From Plut-88900 sp963668115 (GTDB lineage Bacteria > Chloroflexota > Dehalococcoidia > Plut-88900): a stretch of DNA of 64,000 nt. Both the position numbers and the translations under genes were made by a program. How positions within the stretch are numbered: the stretch's first letter is position 1; each line of letters opens with the position of its first letter. This document shows positions 17,085 to 25,874 of this stretch, one piece after another. The notes below the pieces were generated by a model. The model saw only the letters and a list, made by a program, of their open reading frames with translations, was not told the DNA's origin and ran no database searches. The stretch is taken from assembly GCA_963668115.1 (NCBI GenBank), contig OY764147.1, positions 2,914,001 to 2,978,000 of the forward strand. The letters run 5' to 3'.

Positions 17085-18224
17085 CTACGAGACGGGGCCG
17101 ATGTTGTAGAGTTCTATAGCGTTCTCGCCGAGGACCTTGGCCTGGTCAGACTCAGATAGCGGGCTGATGTTCTTCTTCAGGACATCGACGGCGCCGTAGA
17201 GGCCGTCGGAGTGGGGGTAGTCGGCGCCCCAGATGAAGCGGTCGGCGCCGAGGATATCGATGGTGGAGACGGCCATTTCGTCGTCGGGTTCAAGGGATAT
17301 GTAGCATTGCCTGTGGAAGTACTCGCTGGGCTCTTTAGCCATGCCGGTGGCGAACCCGAATTTCTCGTAGAACTCGTCCATGCGGTCGAGCCAGTAAGGC
17401 ATGAAGCCTGCGCCTGTTTCCAGGACGATGACCTTGATGTCGGGGAAGCGGTCGAAGACTGCGCCCTTAAAGAGGCTGGCGAAGCCGATGAAGGTGTCGT
17501 TGGCGAGGGTGAGGAAGTTCCACCAGGTGTTTTCCGGGAGGCCGCCGGTGTAGAGGTTGTTGAAGACCTGTCGGGAGGTGGCGGCGATGTGAAGGGATAC
17601 GGGCAGTCCCGACTCCTGGGCGATACTCCAGAAACGGTCGTGGCGGAGGTCCCCGTAGGAGACGCCGTTGATGGGGTAACCGCTAAGGAAGACCCCCCGG
17701 GCCCCGAGCCGAGCCGTTCTTTCCAGTTCCGTTGCGCCTTCCTCGGCATCGGAGACTGAGATGTGGGCGATAGGTATTAGACGGTCGGGGTTGTGACGGC
17801 AGAAGTCCAGGACCCAGTCGTTATAGACGCGGCAGTAGGCGGCGGCGAGCTTGTAGTCGGGGCATTCGGCTTCCCAGGCGAGACCCATGGTTGGGTAGAG
17901 GACAGAGGCTTCGATGCCCTCGGAGTCTAGCACTTTCAGGCGCTCAACAGGGTCTACGGCACCGGGCTCAAGGCCTTCGCGGTAGGTGATCTTGCCGGGG
18001 GTCAGCAGGTCTCGGACGTCTTTACCTATGCCGCTGGGCCTGCCGAACATGCCGCCGGAGATGAGGTAGCCGGTTGGCTTCTTACCGTCTATCTCCAGGT
18101 ATTCCAGGCCGTTTTCGTCGACGGCGATGCGCATAGCGCGATGGCGGTACTCGGGCTCAAGGTTCTCGACCCACAGGTCGGGGGGCTCAACGGTGTGGCT
18201 GTCGGCGTCTATGATCCTGGGCAT
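17085..18224 (-). CDS. Amidohydrolase-2 family protein
   Basis: 379 residues. Begins with DADSHTVEPPDLW, the variant metal motif of amidohydrolase-2 proteins common in SAR202-type Chloroflexota. Later motifs: ARGVFLSG, VSLHIA, VIVLETGAGFMPYWLDRMDEF and the metal/acid WGADYPHSDG near the end. Likely a metal-dependent hydrolase or decarboxylase in the cytoplasm. It shares little with the 8177-9127 enzyme beyond fold. Substrate unknown. Confidence 0.85.
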   Translation of the reverse strand: MPRIIDADSHTVEPPDLWVENLEPEYRHRAMRIAVDENGLEYLEIDGKKPTGYLISGGMFGRPSGIGKDVRDLLTPGKITYREGLEPGAVDPVERLKVLDSEGIEASVLYPTMGLAWEAECPDYKLAAAYCRVYNDWVLDFCRHNPDRLIPIAHISVSDAEEGATELERTARLGARGVFLSGYPINGVSYGDLRHDRFWSIAQESGLPVSLHIAATSRQVFNNLYTGGLPENTWWNFLTLANDTFIGFASLFKGAVFDRFPDIKVIVLETGAGFMPYWLDRMDEFYEKFGFATGMAKEPSEYFHRQCYISLEPDDEMAVSTIDILGADRFIWGADYPHSDGLYGAVDVLKKNISPLSESDQAKVLGENAIELYNIGPVS

Positions 18225-18282
18225 TTCGGTGAGCCTCCCATAGTGAGTCTATGTCGTTGATTCTACATCACGGGAGGCAGGG

Positions 18283-18684
18283 TCAAGGGGCCCGGTCGGC
18301 ACTGTTGGCGGAGAGTTCGTTGATGGCATCGTAGATGCGCAGCATCTCTTTGTCGTTATCGTCGGCCCAGTAGTAGGGTTTGACAGCCTCTCCGCCGAGG
18401 GCATTTACTAATTCGGGGTGGTCATCAACGCAAAAGTCGGGGGTGACGGGTATGCCGAGGATTTCGAGGCCCTTGCGGTAGTTGGCGGTGGGCTTGACGA
18501 AGCAGTCCTGGATGTAGGGGCGCAGCTTGTGTCGTTCGATGACTTCCCACCGAAGCCCGACGCCCGACCAGATGTAGATGTCGTGACCGTCATCGATGAG
18601 CTTCTGGAAAACCTCGTGGACGTGAGGACGGAGACTGCCGTTGAAGGCTATGAGGGTGTCGTCGACGTCGAAGAAGATGTTCAT
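18283..18684 (-). CDS. Small HAD-like hydrolase
   Basis: 133 residues. HAD motif I is DVDDTL (nucleophile Asp6, acid Asp8); motif II is the Ser in WSG; the acidic motif IV is CVDDHPE. There is almost no cap domain, so it resembles small phosphatases acting on large or protein-bound phosphates. It lies 7 nt downstream of prmC and on the same strand, so it may be the last gene of a prfA-prmC-HAD operon. Confidence 0.8.
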   Translation of the reverse strand: MNIFFDVDDTLIAFNGSLRPHVHEVFQKLIDDGHDIYIWSGVGLRWEVIERHKLRPYIQDCFVKPTANYRKGLEILGIPVTPDFCVDDHPELVNALGGEAVKPYYWADDNDKEMLRIYDAINELSANSADRAP

Positions 18685-18691
18685 GGATGCA

Positions 18692-19570
18692 CTATACGGG
18701 CAGGGCTGAGGGGACGGGAGGTCTTATGGTCAGGATGCGGTCGAGGCCTGCGAGGTCAGGGGTGATGGAGGCTTGGGAGTTGGGCCAGAGGTGTTGGGCG
18801 CGGGACATGGCCCGTTCGCCCTGGTCCCAGCCAATTTCAATGAACATGGCGCCGCTGGGGCTGAGGTTGTCTTTGGCTTGTTCGATGAGTCGATGAATGA
18901 CGGCCATTCCATCGGGGCCGCCGTCCAGAGCGAGTCGGGGTTCGTGATGGGTGATTTCACGGGCAAGGTTGGGGAGTTCAGTGGATGGGATGTAGGGAGG
19001 GTTGGATACCAGGATGTCGATTGGTCGGGGGAGGTGGGCGAAGAGATCGCCGTGGAGGAGGGTTACACGGTCCTGGACGTCGTGTCGGGCGGCGTTTTCA
19101 TAGGCGAGTTGGAGGGCATCGGGCGAGATGTCGGTGGCTATGATGCTGGCCCCGGGCAAGTGTGTAGCGATGGCGATGGCGATGGTACCGCAGCCCGTGC
19201 CAACGTCAACGATAGTCAGGCCATTGCCGCCGGTTGACCGGCGGGAAGCGAAGTCAAGGGCCATTTCTACGAGGAGTTCGGTCTCGGGGCGGGGGATTAG
19301 GGCGCGGGGGTCGACCTTGAAGTCCAGGCCGTAGAACTCCTTGTGGCCCGTGATGTAGGCGGAGGGTTCACCGGCTGCCCGGCGGCCTACCAGGCTGTCG
19401 AAATGACATTGGGCTGAGGGTGAGATATCGGTGTCCAAGTCGAGCAGGATGGATTCTCGGGTGCAATCAAGGACGTACCGGAGAAGATATTCAGCCTCGA
19501 AGCCCGGTTCATCCACCCCCGACGCTTGCAGCCTTTCCCGAGTCTGACGCAGAGCGTCTCTGACATTCAC
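18692..19570 (-). CDS. prmC: Release factor glutamine methyltransferase
   Basis: 292 residues. An N-terminal helical domain (about 1-85) precedes the class I methyltransferase domain: SAM motif VDVGTGCG at 121-128 and the catalytic NPPY at 190-193. PrmC methylates the Gln of the GGQ motif of release factors. It follows prfA by one nucleotide, matching its role, as in many bacteria. Confidence 0.95.
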   Translation of the reverse strand: MNVRDALRQTRERLQASGVDEPGFEAEYLLRYVLDCTRESILLDLDTDISPSAQCHFDSLVGRRAAGEPSAYITGHKEFYGLDFKVDPRALIPRPETELLVEMALDFASRRSTGGNGLTIVDVGTGCGTIAIAIATHLPGASIIATDISPDALQLAYENAARHDVQDRVTLLHGDLFAHLPRPIDILVSNPPYIPSTELPNLAREITHHEPRLALDGGPDGMAVIHRLIEQAKDNLSPSGAMFIEIGWDQGERAMSRAQHLWPNSQASITPDLAGLDRILTIRPPVPSALPV

Positions 19571-19571
19571 G

Positions 19572-20663
19572 TTATGCGCTCCCGGTGGCTACGCCGGCAC
19601 GGACGAGGTTCTCTTCTCGCTCCTTGTCGGCGAGGGCCTGGACCAGGTCACCCATGTCGCCTTCGAGAACGCGGGGGAGGTTGTGGAGGGAGAGGCCGAT
19701 GCGGTGGTCGGTGATGCGGTCCTGAGGGAAGTTGTAGGTGCGCACTTTTTCGGAGCGGTCGCCGGTGCCGACCTGGGAACGTCGGGACTCGGCGACTTCG
19801 GCCTGCTGCTTCCGGTATTCGATATCGTACAGCCGGGCTCGGAGTACTGACATGGCCTTGGTCTTGTTCTTAAGCTGGGAACGCTCGTCCTGGCAGACGG
19901 CGACCATGCCGGAGGGAAGGTGGGTGATACGGACCGCGGTGGCGACCTTGTTGACGTTCTGGCCCCCGTGGCCCCCGGCGTGGAAGATGTCTATCTTCAG
20001 GTCGTCGGGGTCTATGGTGACGTCGACCTCCTCCATCTCTGACATCACGGCTACGGTGACGGTGGAGGTGTGGATACGGCCGGAGGACTCGGTGACGGGG
20101 ACTCGCTGGACGCGATGGACTCCGCTTTCGTACTTGAACTTGCCGAAAGCGCCGTCGCCCTTGATCTCGAAGATGACCTCTTTCAGGCCGCCTATGCCGA
20201 TGTCGTTGGTGTTGAGAACCTCGGTGTTGAATCCCAGGGTCTGGGCGTATCGGGTGTACATGCGGTAGAGGTCGGAGGCGAAGAGAGCGGCCTCGTCTCC
20301 CCCGGCGCCTGCCCGTATCTCCATTATCACGTCCTTGCCATCCCTAAGGTCACCCGTGACAAGGGCTTCCTGCATCTCCAGAGAAAGCCGCTCCTGACGC
20401 TGCTCGAGGTCGGTAATCTCATCCCGGACCAGGGAGGCCATGTCTTCGTCCAGGTTGTCTTCGAGCATGGAGCGGCTGTCTTCCAGCTCCAAGCCTATCT
20501 CCTTGAACTCGCGATAGGTCGTTACGAGGTCCTCAATAGACGCCCGCTCACGGGCGAGGGACTGGATGCGCTGGGGATTGGTAACGACTTCCGGGTCGGA
20601 CAGGAGGGTGTCAATCTCCTGGAAGCGCTGCTCCATCTCCTCCAGACGTGCGAACTTCTCCAC
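19572..20663 (-). CDS. prfA: Peptide chain release factor 1
   Basis: 363 residues from GTG 20663, which matches the family start; the frame stays open upstream but that part has no RF1 similarity and runs antisense to mtnA. The stop-codon recognition tripeptide PVT (189-191) marks RF1 (UAA/UAG). GGQ is at 233-235, in the form HGGQNVNKV. It releases the finished peptide from the ribosome. Head of the prfA-prmC operon, with an extended -10 promoter and a leader hairpin upstream. Confidence 0.95.
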   Translation of the reverse strand: MEKFARLEEMEQRFQEIDTLLSDPEVVTNPQRIQSLARERASIEDLVTTYREFKEIGLELEDSRSMLEDNLDEDMASLVRDEITDLEQRQERLSLEMQEALVTGDLRDGKDVIMEIRAGAGGDEAALFASDLYRMYTRYAQTLGFNTEVLNTNDIGIGGLKEVIFEIKGDGAFGKFKYESGVHRVQRVPVTESSGRIHTSTVTVAVMSEMEEVDVTIDPDDLKIDIFHAGGHGGQNVNKVATAVRITHLPSGMVAVCQDERSQLKNKTKAMSVLRARLYDIEYRKQQAEVAESRRSQVGTGDRSEKVRTYNFPQDRITDHRIGLSLHNLPRVLEGDMGDLVQALADKEREENLVRAGVATGSA

Positions 20664-20691
20664 TGTTTCGTCCTGCTCTATTCGTGGAAAG

Positions 20692-20710
20692 GCCCCCGAG
20701 AATCGGGGGT
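20692..20710 (-). promoter_or_regulatory. Leader hairpin of prfA
   Basis: A 7-bp GC-rich stem (CCCCCGA/TCGGGGG) directly downstream of the predicted start site and about 30 nt before the prfA start, followed on the minus strand by CCTTTCC. It may be an attenuator or an RNA-stability hairpin. Confidence 0.35.
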
Positions 20711-20721
20711 CTTTGCGCCCG

Positions 20722-20730
20722 ATTATAACA
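20722..20730 (-). promoter_or_regulatory. Extended -10 promoter of prfA
   Basis: TGTTATAAT, a perfect TGnTATAAT extended -10 on the minus strand. No convincing -35, as expected for this class. Start site would be near 20715. Confidence 0.55.
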
Positions 20731-20779
20731 AATGGGGATCGGGCCTCTTCCCGCAATGGAACGAGGTCCCTGCTTCGCC

Positions 20780-20785
20780 TATAAT
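20780..20785 (+). promoter_or_regulatory. -10 box of mtnA
   Basis: TATAAT on the plus strand, 73 nt before the mtnA start, divergent from the prfA promoter. The -35 is poor. Confidence 0.4.
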
Positions 20786-20858
20786 CTATTCGCCAAATTC
20801 GCACTCTCTGAATAGGGTGTGCCTTGACTCTTCTTTCGTTATTGAACATAGGAAACGC

Positions 20859-21890
20859 ATGAAACCGATCCAATGGACGTCCGGGAAGCTCAGGCTGCTG
20901 GACCAGACCCTGCTCCCGAGGAAGAAGGTCTGGCTGGACATCGATAATCACCAAGGGGTGGCCCGGGCGATAAAGGAGATGCGGGTGCGGGGTGCGCCGG
21001 CCATCGGGGTGGCGGCAGCCTACGGGGTGGCGCTGGCCGCCGAGGGGATTCAGACGGAGGGGATGGGGGATTTCCTGGCGAGGCTTGGAATAGCCTGCGA
21101 TGTAATCGCCGCCTCCCGACCGACGGCCGTCAACCTGAAGTGGGCGGTCGACCGGATGCGGAATGTAGCAGGGAGACATGACGAGGTAGATTCTGCCAAG
21201 GAAGCCCTCTTGAACGAGGCCAAGGCGATCCATGAAGAAGATGAGGCGATCAATCGACGCATTGGGGCTCATGGGGCGGAGTTGATACGGGGCGGGGCGG
21301 TGATGACGCACTGCAACGCGGGTGCATTGGCCACGGCAGGCTACGGGACGGCGTTGGGGGTTATCCGTTCTGCGGTGGAGTCGGGGAGGGCGGTTCGGGT
21401 GCTGGCCACCGAGACCCGACCCTTCCTACAGGGGGCTCGGCTGACGGCGTGGGAGCTGTCCGAGGACGGCATTGACGTGACGTTGATTACGGACTCCATG
21501 GCAGGTCATTTTCTCAAGACCGAGGACGTAGGATGCGTGGTGGTCGGGGCGGACAGGATTGCCGCGAACGGAGACGTGGCGAACAAGATAGGGACATATT
21601 CGATAGCGGTGCTGGCCAAGGAGAACTCGGTGCCGTTCTACGTGGCGGCCCCGATCAGTACGCTGGACCTGAGCCTGGACTCGGGGGACGACATTCCGAT
21701 CGAAGAGCGGGACCCAAGGGAAGTCTTGGAGTACGCGGGTGTCGGGGTTGCGCCGGAAGGGGTGAAGGCCGCGCATCCGGCTTTTGACGTGACGCCTTCG
21801 CGGTACGTGTCGGCGATCATTACGGAGAACGGGATTGCCCGGGCGCCGTATAACGAGTCATTAAAGCTGCTTTCCGGTAACGTGATTTAG
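20859..21890 (+). CDS. mtnA: S-methyl-5-thioribose-1-phosphate isomerase
   Basis: 343 residues from ATG 20859; the frame extends 789 nt upstream through prfA antisense and that part is rejected. RGAPAIGVAAAYG, the catalytic Cys in THCNAGALAT and the Asp in GADRIAANGDVANKIGTY are the MtnA signature. It converts methylthioribose-1-phosphate to methylthioribulose-1-phosphate, step two of methylthioadenosine salvage after MtnP, whose gene follows 20 nt downstream. Confidence 0.95.
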   Translation: MKPIQWTSGKLRLLDQTLLPRKKVWLDIDNHQGVARAIKEMRVRGAPAIGVAAAYGVALAAEGIQTEGMGDFLARLGIACDVIAASRPTAVNLKWAVDRMRNVAGRHDEVDSAKEALLNEAKAIHEEDEAINRRIGAHGAELIRGGAVMTHCNAGALATAGYGTALGVIRSAVESGRAVRVLATETRPFLQGARLTAWELSEDGIDVTLITDSMAGHFLKTEDVGCVVVGADRIAANGDVANKIGTYSIAVLAKENSVPFYVAAPISTLDLSLDSGDDIPIEERDPREVLEYAGVGVAPEGVKAAHPAFDVTPSRYVSAIITENGIARAPYNESLKLLSGNVI

Positions 21891-21910
21891 ACATCTTTCA
21901 AAGAGGAGTT

Positions 21911-22771
21911 ATGGCTGAAGCATCGGTAGGAATCATTGGGGGGAGCGGCCTCTATGACATGGAGGCCCTGACGGACAAGGAAGACGTCAACATCGACACG
22001 CCCTTCGGCAGTCCCAGCGATACGATCACGATAGGGACGCTGGCGGGGCGTCGGGTGGCGTTCCTGCCCCGGCACGGAAGAGGTCATCGGATCAGCCCGA
22101 CGGAGATTCCTGCCCGTGCCAACATTTTCGCACTAAAAACCCTGGGGGTGACGCATATCGTTTCGGTGAGCGCCGTCGGGAGCCTGAAAGAGGAGCTTCA
22201 CCCGCTGGACATGGTGGTCCCTGACCAGATCATTGACAGGACAAAGAGCCGGGTGAACAGCTTCTTCGGTGGTGGAATTGTGGCGCACGTCGCGTTTTCA
22301 AACCCGTTCTGCCCGAGCCTCAGCCGCGTGCTTTACGAAGCAGCGAGGGACGTCGGGGCGCGGGCGCATGCGGGGGGTACGCTCATAGTCATGGAAGGGC
22401 CGCTGTTTTCGACTCGGGCGGAGAGTGAGATGTACCGGTCGTGGGGAGCGTCGATTATCGGGATGACGGCACTGCCGGAGGCCAAGCTGGCCCGGGAGGC
22501 GGAGATCTGCTATGCGACCCTGGCGTGCGTGACTGACTTCGACACGTGGCACCCGGACCACGACTCGGTCTCGGTGGAGCTTGTGGTGTCGAACCTGTTG
22601 AAGAACGTGGCCGCGGGGCAGAGGATAGTGCAGAGGCTGATGTCAGCGGTGCCGGGTCGGGAGGGCTGTGTGTGCTCCAGCGCGCTGGAGAATGCGATTA
22701 TCACGGCGCGGGGGTCGATACCCGAGCAGGTTAAGTCGGAGCTAGCACCGCTGATAGGGAAGTACCTGTGA
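21911..22771 (+). CDS. mtnP: S-methyl-5'-thioadenosine phosphorylase
   Basis: 286 residues. GIIGGSGLYDM at the N terminus, RHGRGHRISPTEIPARAN (phosphate/ribose site) and the later MEGPLFSTRAES and DFDTW segments mark the trimeric MTAP/PNP family. It cleaves methylthioadenosine to adenine and methylthioribose-1-phosphate, the MtnA substrate. Preceded by AGAGGAG. It forms a pair with mtnA; later genes of the full salvage pathway are not in the window. Confidence 0.93.
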   Translation: MAEASVGIIGGSGLYDMEALTDKEDVNIDTPFGSPSDTITIGTLAGRRVAFLPRHGRGHRISPTEIPARANIFALKTLGVTHIVSVSAVGSLKEELHPLDMVVPDQIIDRTKSRVNSFFGGGIVAHVAFSNPFCPSLSRVLYEAARDVGARAHAGGTLIVMEGPLFSTRAESEMYRSWGASIIGMTALPEAKLAREAEICYATLACVTDFDTWHPDHDSVSVELVVSNLLKNVAAGQRIVQRLMSAVPGREGCVCSSALENAIITARGSIPEQVKSELAPLIGKYL

Positions 22772-22882
22772 AGCGTGACGGGGACTAATTCTGGTTTTTA
22801 TACCCTTCACGCGATAAACTGTTACTTTGAATCAAGGGCCCCGGCGGGAGTCGGGGTGGATAGTAGAAGCCGGGAGGAACAG

Positions 22883-23230
22883 ATGGCTTCGGGACGAGAC
22901 GTTTGGCAGGAAGAGGGTGAGCCCTTTACCAGGATAACGCCCAAAGCTGCCCAACAGATGATAGCTGAAGGCAACGTCCAGATAATCGACGTAAGGAATC
23001 AGGACGAGTGGGACGAGGGCCACGTGCCCGATGCGACGCTGATCCCTGTGGACGATATTTTTTCCAGGATAGATGAATTGGACCGGGACAAGAATCTGCT
23101 TTTCATCTGTGCCATGGGGGTCCGCAGCGCCCTGGCCTGCGAAATGGCCGCCGCCTTCGAATACACTAACCTGTACAACATAGAGGGCGGGACAGGGGCC
23201 TGGGCGGAAGATGGGTACCCTATTGAGTAG
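22883..23230 (+). CDS. Rhodanese-like domain protein
   Basis: 115 residues from ATG 22883 with GGGAGGAAC in front; the upstream part of the frame lacks rhodanese similarity. Single rhodanese domain: IIDVRNQDEWDEGHVPDA, then the active Cys loop CAMGVRS and GGTGAWAEDGYP. Likely a cytoplasmic sulfurtransferase carrying persulfide. Its place between mtnP and ahcY hints at a role in sulfur amino-acid metabolism, which is inference. Confidence 0.88.
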   Translation: MASGRDVWQEEGEPFTRITPKAAQQMIAEGNVQIIDVRNQDEWDEGHVPDATLIPVDDIFSRIDELDRDKNLLFICAMGVRSALACEMAAAFEYTNLYNIEGGTGAWAEDGYPIE

Positions 23231-23245
23231 GGCCCGCCAGCCTCG

Positions 23246-23293
23246 ACGCCATCGGGCGTTAATCCTCGCACCAGCAGGCCCGGCTGCCGGGCC
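23246..23293 (+). promoter_or_regulatory. Two hairpins in the ahcY leader
   Basis: ACGCC/GGCGT (23246-23259) and a perfect 7-bp GGCCCGG/CCGGGCC (23277-23293) lie 40-90 nt before ahcY. A SAH riboswitch would be expected to show other conserved words, which I do not see. Could be a terminator without a T-run or a leader structure. Confidence 0.3.
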
Positions 23294-23332
23294 ACCGCAC
23301 CATCCATACCAGAAAGAGAACTTTAACGCTCT

Positions 23333-24598
23333 ATGGCAACGATAGCTTCGGATATCAAGGACGCGGGTCGGGCGGCGGAGGGGCAGGACCGGATGGACTG
23401 GGCGGCCCGCGAGATGCCCGTCCTGCGTCAGATAGGGGAGCGGTTCGCCAAGGAAAGGCCCCTTGAGGGCATCCGAATAGCGGCCTGCCTCCACGTAACC
23501 ACAGAGACTTCCAACCTCATACTCACCTTGAAAGAGGGAGGCGCGCAGGTCGCACTTTGTGCCAGCAACCCTCTCAGCACCCAGGATGACGTTGCGGCGT
23601 CCCTGGTGGTCAACCACGGGATCCCGGTGTTCGCCGTCCGGGGGGAGGACGAGGATCTCTACTACAACCACCTGAACTCGGCCCTTGACCTGAAGCCCCA
23701 CATGACCCTGGACGACGGCGCCGACTTGGTGGCCACGGTTCACCGTGACAGGACCGAGCTATTACAGGATTTAGCTGGAGGGATGGAAGAGACGACCACG
23801 GGAGTCATCAGGCTACGCAGTATGGCCGCCGACGGCAAGCTCCGATATCCGATCATCAGCGTGAACGAAGCCGATACCAAGCACATGTTCGACAACCGGT
23901 ACGGCACGGGCCAGAGCACGCTGGACGGCATAATACGGGCGACCAACATCCTTTTCGCTGGGAAGACGCTGGTAGTGTGCGGCTATGGTTGGTGCGGACG
24001 CGGCATTGCCAGCAGGGCTCGGGGGATGGGGTCTCGGGTGGTGGTGGTGGAAGTCGATCCGATCAAGGCTCTGGAAGCGGTGATGGACGGCTACCAGGTG
24101 ATGCCCATGCTGGAAGCGGCACAGGTTGGCGACATTTTCGTTACCGTCACCGGAGGTTTCCGGGCCATTGACACCCAGCACCTGTCCGTAATGAAAGACG
24201 GCGCGTTGGTGGCCAACAGTGGACACTTCAACGTAGAGATAAATGTCGAGGCGATGGAAGAGCTGTCTGTCGGGCAGCGAGACATCCGGAACGTTGTGCG
24301 GGAGTACACGTTTGCCGATGGACGGCGAATTCACCTGCTCGCCGAGGGTCGGCTCATCAATCTTGCCGCGGCAGAAGGACACCCGGCCAGCGTGATGGAT
24401 ATGAGCTTCGCCAACCAGGCCCTATGTGCGGAGTACATGGTGAAGGCGGGGGGGAGCCTCGGCCCGGGGGTCCACCCAGTGCCCCGGGAGATCGACCAGG
24501 AAGTGGGTCGGCTGAAGCTCCTTTCGATGGGGGTGCGCATCGACGGGCTCACGGATGACCAGGTGAAATATGCCAACAGTTGGGAGTCGGGGACCTGA
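23333..24598 (+). CDS. ahcY: Adenosylhomocysteinase
   Basis: 421 residues. Substrate-domain motifs CLHVTTETSNLILTLKEGGA and LDDGADL, the NAD-binding VCGYGWCGRGIA, and NSGHFNVEI followed by a C-terminal NAD tail (KYANSWESGT). It hydrolyses S-adenosylhomocysteine to homocysteine and adenosine and keeps SAM-dependent methylation going. Placed between a rhodanese and metK, so SAM use and regeneration are linked here. Confidence 0.95.
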   Translation: MATIASDIKDAGRAAEGQDRMDWAAREMPVLRQIGERFAKERPLEGIRIAACLHVTTETSNLILTLKEGGAQVALCASNPLSTQDDVAASLVVNHGIPVFAVRGEDEDLYYNHLNSALDLKPHMTLDDGADLVATVHRDRTELLQDLAGGMEETTTGVIRLRSMAADGKLRYPIISVNEADTKHMFDNRYGTGQSTLDGIIRATNILFAGKTLVVCGYGWCGRGIASRARGMGSRVVVVEVDPIKALEAVMDGYQVMPMLEAAQVGDIFVTVTGGFRAIDTQHLSVMKDGALVANSGHFNVEINVEAMEELSVGQRDIRNVVREYTFADGRRIHLLAEGRLINLAAAEGHPASVMDMSFANQALCAEYMVKAGGSLGPGVHPVPREIDQEVGRLKLLSMGVRIDGLTDDQVKYANSWESGT

Positions 24599-24643
24599 TT
24601 CTCACGTAAAGTTTTTTCAGACAAGAGAGCCAAGGAGAATATA

Positions 24644-25822
24644 TTGAGCACTACCCTGATGACTTCCGAGTCGCACATGCTCACCTCGGAGTCAGTCACC
24701 GAAGGCCATCCCGACAAGCTTTGCGACCAGATATCCGACGGTGTGCTTGACGCCGTCCTGGCCGAGGACCCGATGGGCCGGGTCGCCTGCGAGACTTCAA
24801 CTACCACGGGGCTCGTTCTGGTTGCCGGGGAGATATCCACGAATACCTATGTCGATATTCCGACAATCGCCCGGGAGGTGATACGTGAGGCGGGCTACAC
24901 AAGGGCGAAGTATGGCTTCGACTGCGATACCTGTGGGGTGATCGTATCCATAAAGGAACAGTCGAAGGACATAGCACAAGGAGTGAATCCGGGGGGCGCG
25001 GGTGATCAGGGGATGATGATAGGGTTTGCGTGCAACGAGACCCCGGAACTCATGCCCATGACTATAGCCTTGGCCCATAAGCTCTGCCGACGCCTGGCAG
25101 AGGTCCGCAAAGATGGCACGCTGCCCTATCTACGACCCGACGGCAAGTCGCAGGTGACGGTAGAATACTCAGGGGGCGTACCCGTAAGGGTGGATACGGT
25201 AGTGCTCGCCGCCCAACACGACCCCAGCGTCTCACAACCGACTATACAGCAAGACCTCATCCAACATGTCGTTAAAGAAGTGATACCCGGCAATATGCTG
25301 GACGAGCGCACCAAGTATCACATCAACGCCACCGGCCGGTTCGAGATTGGTGGGCCGATGGGGGACGCGGGCCTCACGGGGCGGAAGATCATAGTGGACA
25401 CCTACGGCGGCGTGGCGCGACATGGGGGTGGTGCGTTTTCCGGCAAGGACCCGACGAAGGTCGATCGCTCGGCCAGCTACGCTGCCCGTTACGTTGCCAA
25501 GAATGTCGTTGCCGCCGGACTGGCCGACCGAATCGAAGTGCAACTCTCTTACGCCATCGGCGTCGCCGATCCTACATCCGTGGCCGTCGAGACCTTCGGA
25601 ACGGGCAAAGTGCCGGACGACCTGATATTGGAATGCATCAAAAGCAATTTCGACCTGACGCCTGCCGGTATAATCAACACGTTGGACCTCAGGCGTCCAA
25701 TCTACCGACAGACGGCTGCCTACGGCCACTTCGGTCGGTCCGACCTTGATCTGCCATGGGAGCGCACGGACAAGGTTGATTCCCTGAAGGCTGACGCCGG
25801 TCTCCAGGCAGCCGCAGGCTGA
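24644..25822 (+). CDS. metK: S-adenosylmethionine synthase
   Basis: 392 residues. AAGGAG at 24632-24637 favours the TTG start at 24644; ATG 24659 is an alternative. VTEGHPDKLCDQISD, GAGDQGMMIGFA and GGGAFSGKDPTKVDRS are the MAT signature motifs. It makes SAM from methionine and ATP. Same strand as ahcY and 45 nt after it. Confidence 0.96.
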   Translation: MSTTLMTSESHMLTSESVTEGHPDKLCDQISDGVLDAVLAEDPMGRVACETSTTTGLVLVAGEISTNTYVDIPTIAREVIREAGYTRAKYGFDCDTCGVIVSIKEQSKDIAQGVNPGGAGDQGMMIGFACNETPELMPMTIALAHKLCRRLAEVRKDGTLPYLRPDGKSQVTVEYSGGVPVRVDTVVLAAQHDPSVSQPTIQQDLIQHVVKEVIPGNMLDERTKYHINATGRFEIGGPMGDAGLTGRKIIVDTYGGVARHGGGAFSGKDPTKVDRSASYAARYVAKNVVAAGLADRIEVQLSYAIGVADPTSVAVETFGTGKVPDDLILECIKSNFDLTPAGIINTLDLRRPIYRQTAAYGHFGRSDLDLPWERTDKVDSLKADAGLQAAAG

Positions 25823-25861
25823 ACGACATCTTTTACTCAATCCGCCGCGAGGCGCTTGCTG

Positions 25862-25867
25862 TACAAT
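25862..25867 (+). promoter_or_regulatory. -10 box, possibly for a leaderless transcript
   Basis: TACAAT ends 7 nt before the ATG of the phosphohexomutase gene, so transcription could start at the start codon. Confidence 0.35.
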
Positions 25868-25874
25868 CTGGTAG

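Noticed and set aside
20070..20858. Long upstream extension of the mtnA reading frame
   Set aside because: It runs antisense through prfA and has no mtnA similarity; the real start is ATG 20859.
20664..21311. Upstream extension of the prfA frame
   Set aside because: It is antisense to mtnA and lacks RF1 similarity; GTG 20663 fits the family.
23246..23293. SAH or SAM riboswitch before ahcY
   Set aside because: Two hairpins exist but the conserved core sequences of known classes are not visible.
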